Of a DNA stretch of 64,000 bases, positions 16,748-25,595 are shown piece by piece; position 1 is the first letter of the stretch, and each line of letters starts with the position of its first letter. This stretch comes from Deltaproteobacteria bacterium (lineage in GTDB: Bacteria; Myxococcota_A; Polyangia; GCA-2747355; JADLHG01), in contig JADLHG010000005.1 in the NCBI GenBank assembly GCA_020848905.1, positions 129,423 to 193,422 of the forward strand. Direction: 5' to 3'. Under the pieces are notes generated by a model. It worked only from the letters and a program-made list of their open reading frames with translations. It searched no databases and had not been told where the DNA came from. The position numbers and the translations under genes were made by a program.

Positions 16748-17200
16748 GTGGACGACTTCGACGATCTGGATGCCGAGCGAGAATCCCGCCGCGCTCACCT
16801 CGAGGCCCGCTTCCGCGAGCTCGAGGAGCAGGCCGAGCTCGACGAGCTGCGCCGCCGAGCCGGCATGCCGCCCGGCGAGCGCCCGGCCCGCTCGTCGCCT
16901 CCGCCGCAGGGCGCGTCGCAGGCCCCCTCCCCCGACGAGACCTCCGACCCCGGCGCCGACCCGCTCCACGAGCTGAAGTCGCGCGTGGCCGGCGCGAAGG
17001 CCAAGAAGGCGCACGACCCGAGCGCGCCCGCCCCGGAACCCCCGGCCTCCTCGGAACACCCCGGCTCCGCCCCGCGCATCGAGCGCTTCCTGCTCGTCGT
17101 CTGCCCCCACTGCGAGGCCAAGAACCGGACCCGCCTCTCGCGCCTGCGCACGCAGCTCCCCGTCTGCGGAGCCTGCAAACGGGACCTGGCCTTCGAATAG
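16748..17200 (+). CDS. coiled-coil zinc-ribbon protein
   Basis: A 150-residue cytoplasmic protein with a GTG start at 16748 and an AAGGAG site about 6 nt upstream. Residues 1-45 are highly charged and predicted coiled coil (ERESRRAHLEARFRELEEQ). The middle is a Pro/Ala/Ser linker. The C-terminal 35 residues form a zinc ribbon of the C-x2-C ... C-x2-C type (VCPHCEAKNRTR and PVCGACKRDL). The ribbon resembles the thioredoxin-like short zinc ribbons that bind nucleic acid or partner proteins. A possible extended -10 (TGCTACGTT) lies about 40 bp upstream. No operon partner is apparent. Confidence 0.7.
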   Translation: MDDFDDLDAERESRRAHLEARFRELEEQAELDELRRRAGMPPGERPARSSPPPQGASQAPSPDETSDPGADPLHELKSRVAGAKAKKAHDPSAPAPEPPASSEHPGSAPRIERFLLVVCPHCEAKNRTRLSRLRTQLPVCGACKRDLAFE

Positions 17201-17232
17201 GCGAATCGGGGCTCGGACACCCAAGGGCCCGT

Positions 17233-17262
17233 TTGCCGCAACCCACCCACCGGCAGTAGACT
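17233..17262 (+). promoter_or_regulatory. sigma-70-type promoter candidate
   Basis: TTGCCG - 18 nt - TAGACT, about 60 nt upstream of the nucleotidyltransferase-like gene start. Confidence 0.35.
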
Positions 17263-17320
17263 CTTTCATAGATCTGGTTGCGCCGCCGACGGGGCGCGCA
17301 CGGAGAAGTCGACAGCGCCG

Positions 17321-17674
17321 ATGACGGTCACCGCCGAACAGACCCTGGCGCACCTCCGGGCCCGACACGCGGCCGCGGCCGAAGCCGCGCGCCTCAGAGC
17401 GGATCGCCTCACCTCCCTCTTGCCGCAGGCCGGCGCGCTCCTGCGGTCGCGCTACGGAGCCCGCGAGGTGATCCTCTTCGGCTCTCTGGCCAGCGGCGCG
17501 TCGAGTCCGACGAGTGACGTGGATCTCGCCGTCCGCGGTCTCGCCCCCGCGAGCTACTTCCCGGCGCTGGCCGACCTGATGGAGCTCTTCTCGGCTCCCG
17601 TGGACCTGGTCGAACTCGAGAGCGCCGGCGAAAGCCTCCGCGACCGCGTGGCCGAGGAAGGCGTGCCGCTATGA
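17321..17674 (+). CDS. MNT-type nucleotidyltransferase, antitoxin-like
   Basis: A 117-residue protein with a minimal nucleotidyltransferase domain. The motif GSLASGASSPTSDVDLAV gives the GS and the two catalytic Asp residues, and VDLVE supplies the likely third Asp. The first 45 residues are a helical extension. MNT proteins usually pair with HEPN (DUF86) RNases: in characterised pairs the MNT protein AMPylates and neutralises the HEPN toxin. Its stop overlaps the start of a 27-codon frame (ATGA) that looks like the truncated N-terminus of such a HEPN protein. With the partner broken, this is probably an orphan antitoxin-like gene or a degenerating toxin-antitoxin locus. Confidence 0.8.
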   Translation: MTVTAEQTLAHLRARHAAAAEAARLRADRLTSLLPQAGALLRSRYGAREVILFGSLASGASSPTSDVDLAVRGLAPASYFPALADLMELFSAPVDLVELESAGESLRDRVAEEGVPL

Positions 17675-17754
17675 ACGGGGCACTGCAACGCCTGCGCGCC
17701 GACGCGGCCGCACTCGACGTCTTCCTGCGAACCCTCCTCTCCCCCGCGAAATAG
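17671..17754 (+). pseudogene. truncated HEPN-like partner of MNT gene
   Basis: A 27-codon frame starts with the ATG that overlaps the MNT stop by 4 nt, as in intact MNT-HEPN operons. Its product, MNGALQRLRADAAALDVFLR and seven more residues, forms an amphipathic helix like the first helix of DUF86/HEPN proteins, then meets TAG. No continuation with the RX4-6H motif was seen in any frame before the pckG promoter. A genuine very short peptide cannot be excluded. Confidence 0.5.
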
Positions 17755-17822
17755 CCCATATCTACGCATCGTTCGCGAGCCGCGGCGCCGCCCGCCATTG
17801 CCCTTTCCTCTCTTTTTCGCGG

Positions 17823-17831
17823 TGCTATAGT
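17823..17831 (+). promoter_or_regulatory. extended -10 promoter element for pckG
   Basis: TGCTATAGT, an extended -10 (TGn + TATAGT), 32 nt upstream of the pckG ATG, followed by a GAAGGAG site. A clear -35 was not found. Confidence 0.42.
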
Positions 17832-17862
17832 CCGCCCGGCCGCAACGAAGGAGCCGAGGACC

Positions 17863-19644
17863 ATGACGAACAATCAGCAGCTCATCGCGTGGGTCAAGGA
17901 GATGGCCTCTCTCTGCAAGCCGGAGAAGGTCCACTGGTGCGACGGCACGCAGGGGGAGTTCGACACCCTCTGCCGACAGATGGTCGAGGCCGGCACACTC
18001 ATCAAGCTGAGCGAGGAGAAGCGGCCCGGCAGCTACTACTGCCGCTCCGACCCCGCGGACGTGGCGCGCGTCGAGGACCGCACCTTCATCTGCGCCAAGA
18101 ACAAGGACGACGCCGGGCCCACGAACAACTGGCGCGACCCCGAGGAGATGAAGGGCCTGCTGCGCAAGCTCTTCGACGGGGCGATGCGCGGCCGCACGAT
18201 GTACGTGGTTCCCTTCAGCATGGGCCCGCTCGGCTCGCACATCGCGCATATCGGCGTGCAGCTGACCGACTCGCCGTACGTGGCGGCCTCGATGCGCGTG
18301 ATGACCCGCATGGGGCGCGCGGTGCTCGACACGCTCGGCGAGGGGCACTTCGTCCCCTGCCTGCACTCGGTCGGCGCGCCGCTCGACAGCGGCAAGCGCG
18401 ACGTGCCGTGGCCCTGTAACGCGGAAAACAAGTATATCGTTCATTTCCCGGAAGAGCGGGCCATCTGGTCCTACGGCTCGGGCTACGGCGGAAACGCGCT
18501 CCTCGGCAAGAAGTGCTTCGCGCTGCGCATCGCCTCGGTGATGGCGCGCGAGGAGGGCTGGCTCGCCGAGCACATGTTGATCGTGGGGATCACCTCGCCC
18601 GCCGGCGTGAAGCGCTACGTCGCGGCCGCCTTCCCGAGCGCCTGCGGCAAGACGAACCTGGCCATGCTCTCGCCGACGCTCCCGGGCTGGAAGGTGGAGT
18701 GCGTGGGCGACGACATCGCCTGGATGAAGTTCGGCGCCGACGGTCGGCTCTACGCCGTGAACCCCGAGGCGGGCTTCTTCGGCGTGGCCCCCGGCACCTC
18801 GATGGACTCGAACAAGAACGCCATGCTGGCCATGACGCGAAACAGCATGTTCACCAACGTGGCGCTCACCGCCGACGGGGACGTCTGGTGGGAGGGGATG
18901 ACCAGCCAGCCGCCGGCGAACCTGACGAGCTGGCTCGGCACGCCGTGGAGCCCCGACTCGGGCAAGCCCTCGGCGCACCCGAACGCGCGCTTCACGACCC
19001 CCGCGTCGCAGTGCCCGGTCATCGACCCGGCCTGGGAAGACCCAAAGGGGGTTCCCATCTCGGCCATCCTCTTCGGCGGCCGCCGCCCGACGGTGGTGCC
19101 GCTCGTGACGGAGGCCTTCAACTGGCAGCACGGCACCTTCCTGGGCGCGACGGTGGCCTCCGAGACGACGGCCGCGGCGGCCGGCGCGGTGGGCCAGCTC
19201 CGGCGTGACCCCTTCGCCATGCTCCCCTTCTGCGGCTACAATATGGGGGACTACTTCGCGCACTGGCTGAAGACCGGTCAGCGCACGGGGGTTCAGCTCC
19301 CGCGCATCTATTACGTCAACTGGTTCCGCAAGGACGACAAGGGGCGTTTCCTCTGGCCTGGCTACGGCGACAACATCCGCGTGCTGAAGTGGGTCTTCGA
19401 GCGACTCGAAGGGATGGAGCACGCCACGAAGACGCCGATCGGGATGGTCCCCTCCGAGGGCGCGATCGACGTGAGCGGCCTCGACCTGCAGCGGGACGCC
19501 ATGACGGAGCTCCTGAACGTGGACCCGGCCGCCTGGCGCAAGGAGCTGCCGGGGATGCGGGAGTACTTCGGTCAGTTCGGCTCGCGCCTCCCCGCCGGTC
19601 TCTCCGACGAGGTGAACGCCCTCGAGGCACGCCTCGGCGGCTGA
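17863..19644 (+). CDS. pckG: GTP-dependent phosphoenolpyruvate carboxykinase
   Basis: A 593-residue enzyme that interconverts oxaloacetate plus GTP with phosphoenolpyruvate, CO2 and GDP, the entry step of gluconeogenesis, in the cytoplasm. The GTP-type family is clear from overall sequence and length (about 600 residues) and motifs: VHWCDGT near the N-terminus, [12 protein letters not shown], the kinase-1a loop [12 protein letters not shown], and [12 protein letters not shown] with FGVAPGTS. The C-terminal [15 protein letters not shown] is also diagnostic. An AAGGAG site precedes the ATG and an extended -10 lies just upstream. The next gene overlaps its stop codon, so a lipoprotein is probably co-expressed. 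Confidence 0.97.
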   Translation: MTNNQQLIAWVKEMASLCKPEKVHWCDGTQGEFDTLCRQMVEAGTLIKLSEEKRPGSYYCRSDPADVARVEDRTFICAKNKDDAGPTNNWRDPEEMKGLLRKLFDGAMRGRTMYVVPFSMGPLGSHIAHIGVQLTDSPYVAASMRVMTRMGRAVLDTLGEGHFVPCLHSVGAPLDSGKRDVPWPCNAENKYIVHFPEERAIWSYGSGYGGNALLGKKCFALRIASVMAREEGWLAEHMLIVGITSPAGVKRYVAAAFPSACGKTNLAMLSPTLPGWKVECVGDDIAWMKFGADGRLYAVNPEAGFFGVAPGTSMDSNKNAMLAMTRNSMFTNVALTADGDVWWEGMTSQPPANLTSWLGTPWSPDSGKPSAHPNARFTTPASQCPVIDPAWEDPKGVPISAILFGGRRPTVVPLVTEAFNWQHGTFLGATVASETTAAAAGAVGQLRRDPFAMLPFCGYNMGDYFAHWLKTGQRTGVQLPRIYYVNWFRKDDKGRFLWPGYGDNIRVLKWVFERLEGMEHATKTPIGMVPSEGAIDVSGLDLQRDAMTELLNVDPAAWRKELPGMREYFGQFGSRLPAGLSDEVNALEARLGG

Positions 19645-20825
19645 CGCGCGCACCGCGTCCGCGCCGTTTCCACCCCGCTCTCGTCCTCTTCGCGCTCGCC
19701 CTCGCGGCCTTTCTCGCCTCCGGCTGCGCCCCGAAGGCCTCGACGGTGCTCCTGCACCTCGAGGGGGCGCCGGGCCTCGCGCCGCCGGAACTCCTCCGCC
19801 TGAACGTCTACGACGAGGACGGCCTCACCGTGGACGGGCAGACGGTCGAGCTGAAGAGCGCGGGCGAGTGGAAGAAGCTCCCGCAGTCGATGGTCCTCAC
19901 CCCGGCCCGTCGCGAGGGGCGGCTGCGCCTCCTCGTGCGCGCCGCGGCGGGGGGAAAGACCGTGGGCGAAGGGGCGACGGAGGTGGCGCTGATCGCGGGG
20001 GCCGAGACCCCCTCGCTCCTCACGATCGTGCCCGGTGCGCTCGCCGACACCGACCGGGACGGCGTCCCCGACGTGATCGATCGATGCGTGGACCGCCCGA
20101 ACCCGCGCCAGGGGGCGTGCACCGAGCGCGACGGAGGCAAGCCGACCGATGGAGGGCCTCCGGACGGCGCACCCCGCGACGGCGCCCGCCCGGATGCGCC
20201 GCGACTCGACGGCGCGCTGCCCCCGGACGGGCCGCGTCCGCCCGACCCGATCCGCATCATCACCTTTGAAGACGGGCAGCTCGTGCACCCGCTCACCGGC
20301 GTCGAGAGCACCTCCGGGACGGTGGACCTCGAGTCCACCAAGCCCCTCCGCGGGAAGTTCTCGGCCCTCGTCCCCGGCAACAAGGACAGCTACCTGCACC
20401 AGAGCCTCGCCCCGGCGAAGGACCTCTACGTCACCTTCACCATGCGGCTCGAGGAGCTGCCGCCGGGGACGACGCGCTTTCTGAACGTGAGCGCGAGCGG
20501 CTCCAGCCTCGGAAACCTCCAGCTCCGCAGCTCGGGCAAGATCGTGCTGCGGCTCTCCTCGGACACCGTCGGATACGAGGTGGGCCCGCTCGTGGTCGGG
20601 ACGCTCTACCGGCTGGGCCTGCACCAGCGCGCCGGGAGCGGCAAGGACGGCGTGCTCGAGGCCTACCTGGCCGTCGGGGACGCCCCCTTCGGCGCCCCCT
20701 TCGCGGGGCTCAAGGACGGCAAGTGGACCTCCGCTGCGGACGGGGTCCGCCTCGGAGCCACCTCCGGGGACGAGATCGACGCCACGTTCGACGACCTCAC
20801 GCTGGACCGCGCGGCGCTGCACTGA
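19641..20825 (+). CDS. lipoprotein with TSP3-like calcium repeat, CTG start
   Basis: The frame has a lipoprotein signal peptide ([22 protein letters not shown]) but no ATG, GTG or TTG near it. The only sensible start is CTG at 19641, whose last two bases form part of the pckG TGA, so initiation may be coupled to pckG termination. The 394-residue product then has a beta-rich domain, a thrombospondin type 3-like calcium loop ([14 protein letters not shown]), a linker rich in Asp, Gly and Pro, and a C-terminal region of about 190 residues. That region ([12 protein letters not shown]... [11 protein letters not shown]... [10 protein letters not shown]) resembles a concanavalin-like jelly-roll such as those binding sugars. 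It is likely surface-exposed. Confidence 0.7.
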   Translation: MTRAPRPRRFHPALVLFALALAAFLASGCAPKASTVLLHLEGAPGLAPPELLRLNVYDEDGLTVDGQTVELKSAGEWKKLPQSMVLTPARREGRLRLLVRAAAGGKTVGEGATEVALIAGAETPSLLTIVPGALADTDRDGVPDVIDRCVDRPNPRQGACTERDGGKPTDGGPPDGAPRDGARPDAPRLDGALPPDGPRPPDPIRIITFEDGQLVHPLTGVESTSGTVDLESTKPLRGKFSALVPGNKDSYLHQSLAPAKDLYVTFTMRLEELPPGTTRFLNVSASGSSLGNLQLRSSGKIVLRLSSDTVGYEVGPLVVGTLYRLGLHQRAGSGKDGVLEAYLAVGDAPFGAPFAGLKDGKWTSAADGVRLGATSGDEIDATFDDLTLDRAALH

Positions 20826-21065
20826 GCTGCGCAGGAGCCCGTGCCGCGGCCGGCGCCCCCTCGCGCGTCGCCGTGGTTCTCCTTGCCGACCCCCAAATTT
20901 GAGATTAGTCTTGAAGTATTAGGATCGTCAGTCCACAGGCGCGACCGGTAGCAGGAGGGAGGGGGGCCGGTTGTCCCCGCCCCGAAGCTCCCGTGCGCGC
21001 GGCGAGCCCGGACGTGGGATCCATGATTCCCGTGGCCTGGACGCCGCGCCCCGCGCCGGACCCCC

Positions 21066-21081
21066 TGGCACAGGTTCTGCT
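21066..21081 (+). promoter_or_regulatory. sigma-54-like element upstream of the Tad operon
   Basis: TGGCAC-N5-CTGCT with correct 12 nt GG-GC phasing, one mismatch at the -12 block. It lies in the 367 bp gap (20826-21192) before the prepilin peptidase gene, predicting a leader of about 100 nt. The gap also holds an AT-rich island at 20894-20930, unusual for this genome and possibly a regulator-binding or upstream element. No gene was seen in the gap. Confidence 0.35.
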
Positions 21082-21192
21082 TCGACACGACCGCATGTGG
21101 TGGCCTGGCCGTGGATCCTTCCGATGCGCTCCGCGGCCCTCGACCGGCCCGTTCGCACGCTCCCGGGAAGGTGTCCCTGCCGGAGGAGCCAG

Positions 21193-21720
21193 GTGCTGAA
21201 GCTCTCCATCGCCGCGCAGCTCTGCTTCTTCGGAGGGCTCGGCGCCGCGTGCCTGTTCGACCTGCGGAACCGGCGCGTGCCGAACGCCCTGACCGTGGGC
21301 CTGGCCGCGGCCGGGCTGGTGGCGCGCGGGCTGGAGCTCGGGCTGGGGTCAATCGTCCCCGGCCTCGGCGGCGCCGCGGCGGGACTCGCCCTGCTCTTTC
21401 TCCCTTTTCACCGGGGCTGGGTCGGCGGCGGAGACGTGAAGCTCCTGGCCGCGATCGGCGCCTGGCTCGGCCCGCTGGCCCTCCTTCGCGCCTGGCTCGC
21501 CGCGGCGGTCCTCGGCGGCCTCCTCGCCGGTGTCTACTGGCTGCGCAGCCGCCCCGAGGAGCGGCGCACGATCGGGCTCAACGTCCGCCTCTCCCTGGCC
21601 CTGGGGAGCGTGGTGGCCGAGACCGACCGCCCCCGCCAGGCCTGCCCGCCCTACGCGCTGGCCCTCGCCGGAGGCGCGCTCGTGCAGGTCTTCTTTTTCG
21701 GAGGGGGCCATGCCCTCTAG
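21193..21720 (+). CDS. cpaA: TadV/CpaA-type prepilin peptidase
   Basis: A 175-residue inner-membrane aspartic protease of family A24 that cleaves Flp pre-pilin and TadE-like pseudopilins after a Gly. The two catalytic Asp motifs are visible: FDLRNRRVPN near residue 24 and the GxGD-type motif WVGGGDVKLL near residue 80. It has about five to six membrane segments. It is the short form without the N-methylation domain, as expected for Tad systems. The GTG start at 21193 is supported by a GGAGG site 6-7 nt upstream; upstream in-frame codons do not look coding. Its end overlaps the tadE-like gene by 11 nt. This is the first gene of the Tad operon. Confidence 0.9.
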   Translation: MLKLSIAAQLCFFGGLGAACLFDLRNRRVPNALTVGLAAAGLVARGLELGLGSIVPGLGGAAAGLALLFLPFHRGWVGGGDVKLLAAIGAWLGPLALLRAWLAAAVLGGLLAGVYWLRSRPEERRTIGLNVRLSLALGSVVAETDRPRQACPPYALALAGGALVQVFFFGGGHAL

Positions 21721-22150
21721 AACGCCCCGGCAGACGCACCGCCGGGGCCTTCGCCGCGAGGACGGCTCCGTGGCGGTCGAGGTGGCGATCGGCATGCCGA
21801 TATTGCTCATGGTGCTCATCGGGATCACCATGGTGGCCCATGGGCTCACCGTGCGCTTCGTGATCACCGGCGCCGCCTACGACGCCGCCCGGGCCTGCGG
21901 CCTGGCCAAGACGCCGACGGTGGACTGCGCGCAGGCCGTCGTGGACGCCAAGCTCGGGGGCACGAGCAACCGCTGGTGCAACGCGACGGCGGTGAGCGTG
22001 CGACAGAACGCCATCCCCGACGTGCCCCTCGTGCAGAGCCTGCAGGTCTTCGTGGTCTGCGAGCTGAAGGCCACGCTCGGCACGGAGATGCTCCGGCCGT
22101 ACAACGCAGAGATCACCCAGGTGCGCGCGAGCGCAGAGCTGCCCTACTAG
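21710..22150 (+). CDS. tadE: TadE-like pseudopilin
   Basis: A 146-residue protein with a short positively charged N-terminus, REDGSVAVEVAIGMPILL, and a single membrane helix (GMPILLMVLIGITMVAHGL). The Glu five residues into the hydrophobic segment is the conserved residue of TadE/TadF pseudopilins, which are processed by the prepilin peptidase and help assemble the Flp pilus. The start at 21710 has a GGAGGGGG site. Only one TadE-like gene occurs here, so the usual TadF role is probably filled by the VWA-containing TadG-like protein or is absent. Confidence 0.83.
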   Translation: MPSRTPRQTHRRGLRREDGSVAVEVAIGMPILLMVLIGITMVAHGLTVRFVITGAAYDAARACGLAKTPTVDCAQAVVDAKLGGTSNRWCNATAVSVRQNAIPDVPLVQSLQVFVVCELKATLGTEMLRPYNAEITQVRASAELPY

Positions 22151-22160
22151 GAGACCGGCC

Positions 22161-23180
22161 ATGGAGCTCGACCTTCAGAAATCCAGGCGCCGCCCGAGCG
22201 GGCTCGCGACCGTGGGCTTCATGGTGGGCGCGGTGCTCTTCGCCGCGCTGGCCGGCGTGCTCGTCTCGTCGATGCTCGGCAAGAAGTACGCGACCGAGCC
22301 CGTGGCGCCGGTGGTGGTGGCGCTCCGCGACCTTCCCTCCGGCCGGCCACTCACGGCGCAGGATCTGAGCCTCGCGAACTGGCCCATCTCCGCCATGCCG
22401 CGCGGGACCGCGTCGTCGGTGGCCGGGCTCCTCCGCACCGCGGGCGTGACGCTCGTGCCCCTCGCCAAGGGGCAGCCGGTCCTCGCCAGCCAGCTCGCCG
22501 AGAAAGGGAGCGGCCTCGGCGTGGCCTCGATGATCCCGCCCAGCATGCGCGCCATGGCCATCCGCACCGACGACCCCGTCGCCCTCGGCTCGCTCCTCTA
22601 TCCGGGCGCCGTGGTGGACGTGATCGTCACCCTGCAACGCTCGTCGATGCGCGAGGAGAACTCGGTGACCACGCGCACGGTGCTGCAGCAGGTGAAGGTG
22701 CTCGCCGTGGGCGAGGACACCGACCCGGTCACCTCGGCCCAGCGGCTGCTCGCGCGCCGCACCGCGACGCAGGGCAACATGTCCATGCTCAGCTCGTCCG
22801 CGAACGACATGAAGGGGGTCGTCACGTTGCTGGTGAAGCCCGACGAGGCCGAACGTCTCGCGCTCGCCTCGCGGCAGGGGCGCGTGAACCTCGTGATGCG
22901 GAGCCCGGACGACCGCAACCGGGTCGACACGCAGGGGGCGACGCCGGGGGTCCTGATGGGGCAGAATCCCCAGGCCCAGGTGGATGGCCAGCCGGACGGC
23001 CCCGGCGCCATGGCCTCGGGCGCCGCGGCGCACCCCGAGCCGAAGTCGCGGCGGAGCAGCAAGCCCGTGCGGCGGGTGAGCCGGCGCATCATCACGCCCC
23101 CGCCCACGGCCAAGACTCCGGAGCAACCCAAGAGCTCGAGCGGAATGGTGATCTATCGTGGATCGGCTCCTCAGCAGTGA
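22161..23180 (+). CDS. cpaB: CpaB/RcpC pilus assembly protein with SAF domain
   Basis: A 339-residue protein with one N-terminal membrane segment (VGFMVGAVLFAALAGVLV) followed by an SAF domain (VVALRDLPSGRPLTAQDLSLANWP) and the RcpC/CpaB core (GMRAMAIRTDD-like, VALGSLLYPGAVVDVIVTL). RcpC proteins sit in the periplasm beside the secretin and are needed for Flp pilus assembly. The C-terminal 80 residues are a Pro/Lys/Arg-rich tail longer than in many relatives. The coding end overlaps the secretin gene by 23 nt. Confidence 0.9.
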   Translation: MELDLQKSRRRPSGLATVGFMVGAVLFAALAGVLVSSMLGKKYATEPVAPVVVALRDLPSGRPLTAQDLSLANWPISAMPRGTASSVAGLLRTAGVTLVPLAKGQPVLASQLAEKGSGLGVASMIPPSMRAMAIRTDDPVALGSLLYPGAVVDVIVTLQRSSMREENSVTTRTVLQQVKVLAVGEDTDPVTSAQRLLARRTATQGNMSMLSSSANDMKGVVTLLVKPDEAERLALASRQGRVNLVMRSPDDRNRVDTQGATPGVLMGQNPQAQVDGQPDGPGAMASGAAAHPEPKSRRSSKPVRRVSRRIITPPPTAKTPEQPKSSSGMVIYRGSAPQQ

Positions 23181-24651
23181 GCGCGTGCGCGCTCGCGTGG
23201 CAACCGTGAGTCGGAGCGCGCTCGTCCGGAGCGCGGTCGGGCTCCTGCTGCTCCTCGTCAGCGGCCCGGCGCAGGCCCTCAACATCGACGTGTCGCTGCG
23301 CGGGACGCGCGTGGTGCGCCTGCGCCAGCCCGCCACGCAGCTCAGCCTCGGGGACGTGGAGGTGGCCGAGGTGAAGCTCGTCGCCCCGACGCAGCTCCTC
23401 ATCAGCGGGCGCAAGCTCGGACAGACCGTGCTCACCATCTGGCAGGGAAACCGGCCCACGAACCACGTGATCCGCGTGACCGTGCCCATCGACGGGGTCG
23501 AGGAGAAGCTCGCCGCCATCCTGCCCAACGAGCAGATCAAGCTCGAGGCGATGGGGCGCACCATCGTGCTCACGGGCCGCGTGAGCGACCCGGTGGTCTC
23601 CGAGCGCGCGCAGAAGCTCGTGGACGCGCACCTGCAGGGGATGGGGCAGCAGGCCCGCGTGCTGAACTTCCTCACCATCCGCGGGCGCCAGCAGGTGCAG
23701 CTCCGGGTGAAGATCGCCGAGGTCTCGAGGCAGGCGCTGCGCCAGATGGGGGTGAACCTCTGGGGGCGCCGCGGGGACTACTCGGGGGGGCTCACCTCGC
23801 CGGGTAACCGGCTCGCGACCGAGCTCGCCCCCGACCTCGGGCCGCGCGGGAATCAGCTCCAGGTGGGCGGCGCGAGCGTCCCCGGCACCCCCCAGGCCGC
23901 GGCGCAGGCCTCGGACACGCTGCCGCTCCTCATCGCCCCTTTCGCGGCCGACTCCTTCGGCCTCTTCTTCGCCGCGGGCGGGGCGCTCCCGCTCTCGGTC
24001 GCGGTCAGCCTGCTCCAGGGCTACGGCCTGGCCAAGATCCTCTCCGAGCCGACGCTCGTGACCTACTCCGGGCAACAGGCGCAGTTTCTCGCCGGCGGCG
24101 AGTTCCCGGTCCCGGTCCCGCAGGCGCTCGGCCAGACCTCCATCGAGTACAAGAAATTCGGTGTGCAGCTTTCTTTCTCACCGACCGTGCTGGGGGGCGA
24201 GCAGATCCACCTCAAGGTCTCCGTCTCGGTGAGCGAGCGCGACCAGGGCGGGGCCGTGCTGCTGAACGGCGTGAGCGTACCGTCGCTGACCACGCGCCAC
24301 ACGGAGACCACCGTGCGCATGAAGAACGGCCAGGCCTTCGCCATCGCCGGGCTGCTCCAGGACCGCATCGAGGCGCAGAACTCGAAGATCCCGCTCCTCG
24401 GCGACCTCCCCATCCTGGGCATGTTCTTCCGCAGCAAGAGCTTCGTGCGCCGCGAGGCGGAGCTCGTGATTCTCGTGCGCGCGCAGCTCGTGCAGCCGCT
24501 CAACCCCGGAGAGGTCCCGCCGCTCCCCGGCGACGACGAGATCTCCGACCCGGGGGCGCTGGCCTTCTTCCTGCTCGGCAGCATCGATCCGCGCATCAAG
24601 GTCGAAAAGAAGGAGACGGGCCCGGCGGGGCCCTATGGGTATTCGCAATGA
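23158..24651 (+). CDS. cpaC: CpaC/RcpA outer-membrane secretin
   Basis: A 497-residue secretin forming the outer-membrane pore of the Tad system. It begins with a GTG inside cpaB and has a signal peptide (VGLLLLLVSGPAQA), an N-terminal BON/STN-like region (LSLGDVEVAEVKLVAPTQLLISGRK), and the secretin core with LLQGYGLAKILSEPTLVTYSG, the GGEFPVPVPQ motif and the final TETTVRMKNGQAFAIAGLLQD and VPLLGDLPILGMFFRSK-type block. Length fits the family. The stop overlaps the cpaE ATG (ATGA). Confidence 0.93.
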   Translation: MDRLLSSERVRARVATVSRSALVRSAVGLLLLLVSGPAQALNIDVSLRGTRVVRLRQPATQLSLGDVEVAEVKLVAPTQLLISGRKLGQTVLTIWQGNRPTNHVIRVTVPIDGVEEKLAAILPNEQIKLEAMGRTIVLTGRVSDPVVSERAQKLVDAHLQGMGQQARVLNFLTIRGRQQVQLRVKIAEVSRQALRQMGVNLWGRRGDYSGGLTSPGNRLATELAPDLGPRGNQLQVGGASVPGTPQAAAQASDTLPLLIAPFAADSFGLFFAAGGALPLSVAVSLLQGYGLAKILSEPTLVTYSGQQAQFLAGGEFPVPVPQALGQTSIEYKKFGVQLSFSPTVLGGEQIHLKVSVSVSERDQGGAVLLNGVSVPSLTTRHTETTVRMKNGQAFAIAGLLQDRIEAQNSKIPLLGDLPILGMFFRSKSFVRREAELVILVRAQLVQPLNPGEVPPLPGDDEISDPGALAFFLLGSIDPRIKVEKKETGPAGPYGYSQ

Positions 24652-25595
24652 ACGCATCGAAACCACGTCGCGGCGGCAGCCGCCAGGACTCCGGTCGCAT
24701 CTCGCTGGCGAAGACGAGCATCGTCTCGCCGGAGCAGGTCAAGCAGCTCCGCTCGAAGCGCGGCCTGCGGCCGGTGCCGACCTCCGAGAACCGCGGCATG
24801 CTGGTGGTCTTCTTCTCCGCCCACGGCGGGACGGGGAGCACGACCCTCGCGACCAACGTGGGGGCGATCCACGCGGCGGCCGGTCGTCCCACCTGCATGG
24901 TGGACTTCGACCTGCAGTTCGGGCACGTGCTGACGCACCTCGGGCTGCACGGGCACCGGCCGCTCTCGCACTTCGCCGGGCTCATGCAGGGCGAGGACGA
25001 CGAGATGGCCACCGCCACCTTCCCGCGCCACCACTCGGGCCTCTGCGCCCTCTCGCAGGTGGGGCACATGGAGGAGCTCGGCCAGCTCGACGCGCAGATC
25101 ATCGAGGGGCTCGTCAACAAGCTGACGAACAGCTTCGAGCTGACGATCATCGACGGCATCCGCGACTTCTCCGACCACGCGCTGGCCGTGCTCGACCGCG
25201 CCGACCGCATCGTGCTCGTCGCCACGCAGGACGTCCCCGCGATCCGCGGCGTGCAGATGCGGCTGAAGATCCTGCGCCAGCTCAACTACGACACCTCGAA
25301 GGTCATGCTGGTGCTCAACCGCTACAGCAAGGGGAATCAGGTCACCCTGAGCGCGATCGAGGAAGCCCTCGGCATCGCCCCGAGCATGACCATCGTGAAC
25401 GACTTCAAGCGCGTGCACGGGGCGATCAACGGGGGTCAGCTCCTCGCCGAGGTGAGCCGGACGGCGCCCGTCACGCGGCAGGTCGAGCGGCTGGCCCAGC
25501 TCTTCCTCGTAGCCGACGCGCCGATCCCCGCGCCGCGCAGCGCCCGCGGCAAGGATCGCTCGCTCTGGTCCCGCATCGTCAGGAGGCATAAGTAA
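24648..25595 (+). CDS. cpaE: CpaE/TadZ ParA/MinD-like ATPase
   Basis: A 315-residue protein that localises the Tad apparatus, usually to a pole. It has the ParA/MinD fold with an atypical P-loop (SAHGGTGSTTLATN): the Lys of GK[ST]T is a Ser here, as is common in TadZ proteins, so ATP hydrolysis may be weak or lost. Switch-like segments TIIDGIRDFSDHAL and VATQDVPAIRGVQ follow. It lacks the N-terminal receiver-like domain found in longer CpaE proteins. Start and stop both overlap neighbours. Confidence 0.88.
   Translation: MNASKPRRGGSRQDSGRISLAKTSIVSPEQVKQLRSKRGLRPVPTSENRGMLVVFFSAHGGTGSTTLATNVGAIHAAAGRPTCMVDFDLQFGHVLTHLGLHGHRPLSHFAGLMQGEDDEMATATFPRHHSGLCALSQVGHMEELGQLDAQIIEGLVNKLTNSFELTIIDGIRDFSDHALAVLDRADRIVLVATQDVPAIRGVQMRLKILRQLNYDTSKVMLVLNRYSKGNQVTLSAIEEALGIAPSMTIVNDFKRVHGAINGGQLLAEVSRTAPVTRQVERLAQLFLVADAPIPAPRSARGKDRSLWSRIVRRHK

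Noticed and set aside
17321-17754. A complete toxin-antitoxin system
   Set aside because: The HEPN-like partner ends after 27 codons and no RX4-6H motif follows.
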